The position numbers and the translations under genes were made by a program. From Pedococcus sp. (lineage in GTDB: Bacteria > Actinomycetota > Actinomycetes > Actinomycetales > Dermatophilaceae), in assembly GCA_025936615.1 (NCBI GenBank), contig JAICSZ010000096.1, positions 1 to 7,452 of the forward strand: 7,452 nt of DNA, in the 5' to 3' direction. Positions 7,254 to 7,452 of this stretch are shown piece by piece. Numbering within the stretch: the stretch's first letter is position 1; each line of letters opens with the position of its first letter. A model generated the notes under the pieces. That model did not search any database, was not told the origin of the DNA, and saw only the letters and a list, made by a program, of their open reading frames with translations.

Positions 7254-7255
7254 CG

Positions 7256-7452
7256 TCAACGCCGGGGGCGGCGGTCTTTTGTGGTGGTCGTGATGGTGGT
7301 GGTGGCTTCGGTGGGGACTGGGCCGGTGGTCCGGCGGACGACCAGCTCGAGCGGCATGACCCGGACGGTCGGGGTGCGCCGCTCCGGGTCGTTCATCACG
7401 GTGAGGAGCAGGTCCACGGCGGCTCGCCCGGACTCCTCCTTGGGGACGGCGA
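7256..7452 (-). CDS. LacI-family transcriptional regulator, C-terminal end (cut by right edge)
   Basis: The last 64 codons of a sugar-responsive repressor; the DNA-binding helix-turn-helix and most of the ligand-binding domain lie to the right of the window. The visible part matches the end of the LacI effector domain: AVPKEESGRAAVDLLLTVM at 1-19 of the fragment is the last helix region with the usual Gly-x-x-Ala-x-x-Leu-Leu pattern, and VRVMPLELVVRRTTGPV at 29-45 is the terminal strand ending in the typical Leu-Val-Val-Arg-x-(Ser/Thr)-Thr. After it comes an unusual Thr-rich tail (TEATTTITTTTKDRRPRR). The stop at 7256-7258 leaves 14 nt before the binding-protein ATG, so the regulator is probably the first gene of the operon, or is at least cotranscribed, and likely autoregulates. 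Its ligand is inferred to be a pathway sugar acid or KDG-type intermediate. Confidence 0.85.
   Translation of the reverse strand, partial: AVPKEESGRAAVDLLLTVMNDPERRTPTVRVMPLELVVRRTTGPVPTEATTTITTTTKDRRPRR
7281..7306. repeat. GTG/ACC-type triplet-like low-complexity tract in the LacI-type 3' end
   Basis: The plus strand is an imperfect run of GTG/GGT triplets, and the minus strand reads mostly ACC/ACG codons encoding the Thr-rich tail of the LacI-family protein. Such a tract may vary in length by replication slippage. It follows the conserved end of the effector domain, so length changes would probably be tolerated. Confidence 0.6.

Noticed and set aside
7242..7255. Possible terminator or promoter between the regulator and binding-protein genes
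   Set aside because: The gap is 14 nt, holds only the ribosome-binding site, and has no inverted repeat or T-tract.
7239..7259. TTG at 7259 as start of the binding protein, which would overlap the regulator stop (TTGA)
   Set aside because: It would add MTKGTL before the signal peptide, and the AAGGGAA at 7247-7253 is well placed for the ATG at 7241. Coupled initiation at the TTG is not impossible.

Overview
The window is high-GC DNA (about 70% by eye) with strong G/C preference at third codon positions and GTG used as a start codon. This points to an actinomycete (Actinomycetota), but I cannot place it to genus. All genes lie on the minus strand and should be read from right to left. No RNA gene, mobile element, CRISPR array or factor-independent terminator was seen.

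Layout in transcription order: (1) the C-terminal end of a LacI-family repressor, cut by the right edge; (2) a lipoprotein solute-binding protein; (3) an ABC ATPase with a TOBE domain; (4) and (5) two six-helix permeases of the PotB/PotC-like binding-protein-dependent type; (6) a PfkB-family sugar kinase that looks like 2-keto-3-deoxygluconate (KDG) kinase; (7) a UxaA/altronate-dehydratase-family enzyme with an N-terminal SAF domain; (8) the N-terminal 198 residues of a mannitol dehydrogenase/fructuronate reductase (UxuB-like) oxidoreductase, cut by the left edge. Neighbouring genes overlap by 1 to 4 nt or are separated by 1 to about 14 nt, so this is almost certainly one translationally coupled operon. 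Its promoter and operator should lie to the right of the window.

How it works together (inference): the ABC importer brings in a sugar acid (hexuronate, aldonate or a related compound). The UxuB-like enzyme interconverts a keto-uronate and an aldonate with NAD(H). The UxaA-like dehydratase converts the aldonate to KDG, and the kinase makes KDPG for an aldolase encoded elsewhere. The LacI-type protein probably senses a pathway compound. No uronate isomerase, UxuA mannonate dehydratase or KDPG aldolase is visible here.

This is mostly a recognisable catabolic operon rather than an unknown system. The points of interest are the pairing of a PotABCD/YnjBCD-like importer with sugar-acid catabolism, the pairing of a UxuB-type reductase with a UxaA-type dehydratase, and a dense cluster of inverted repeats in the 3' end of the ATPase gene.
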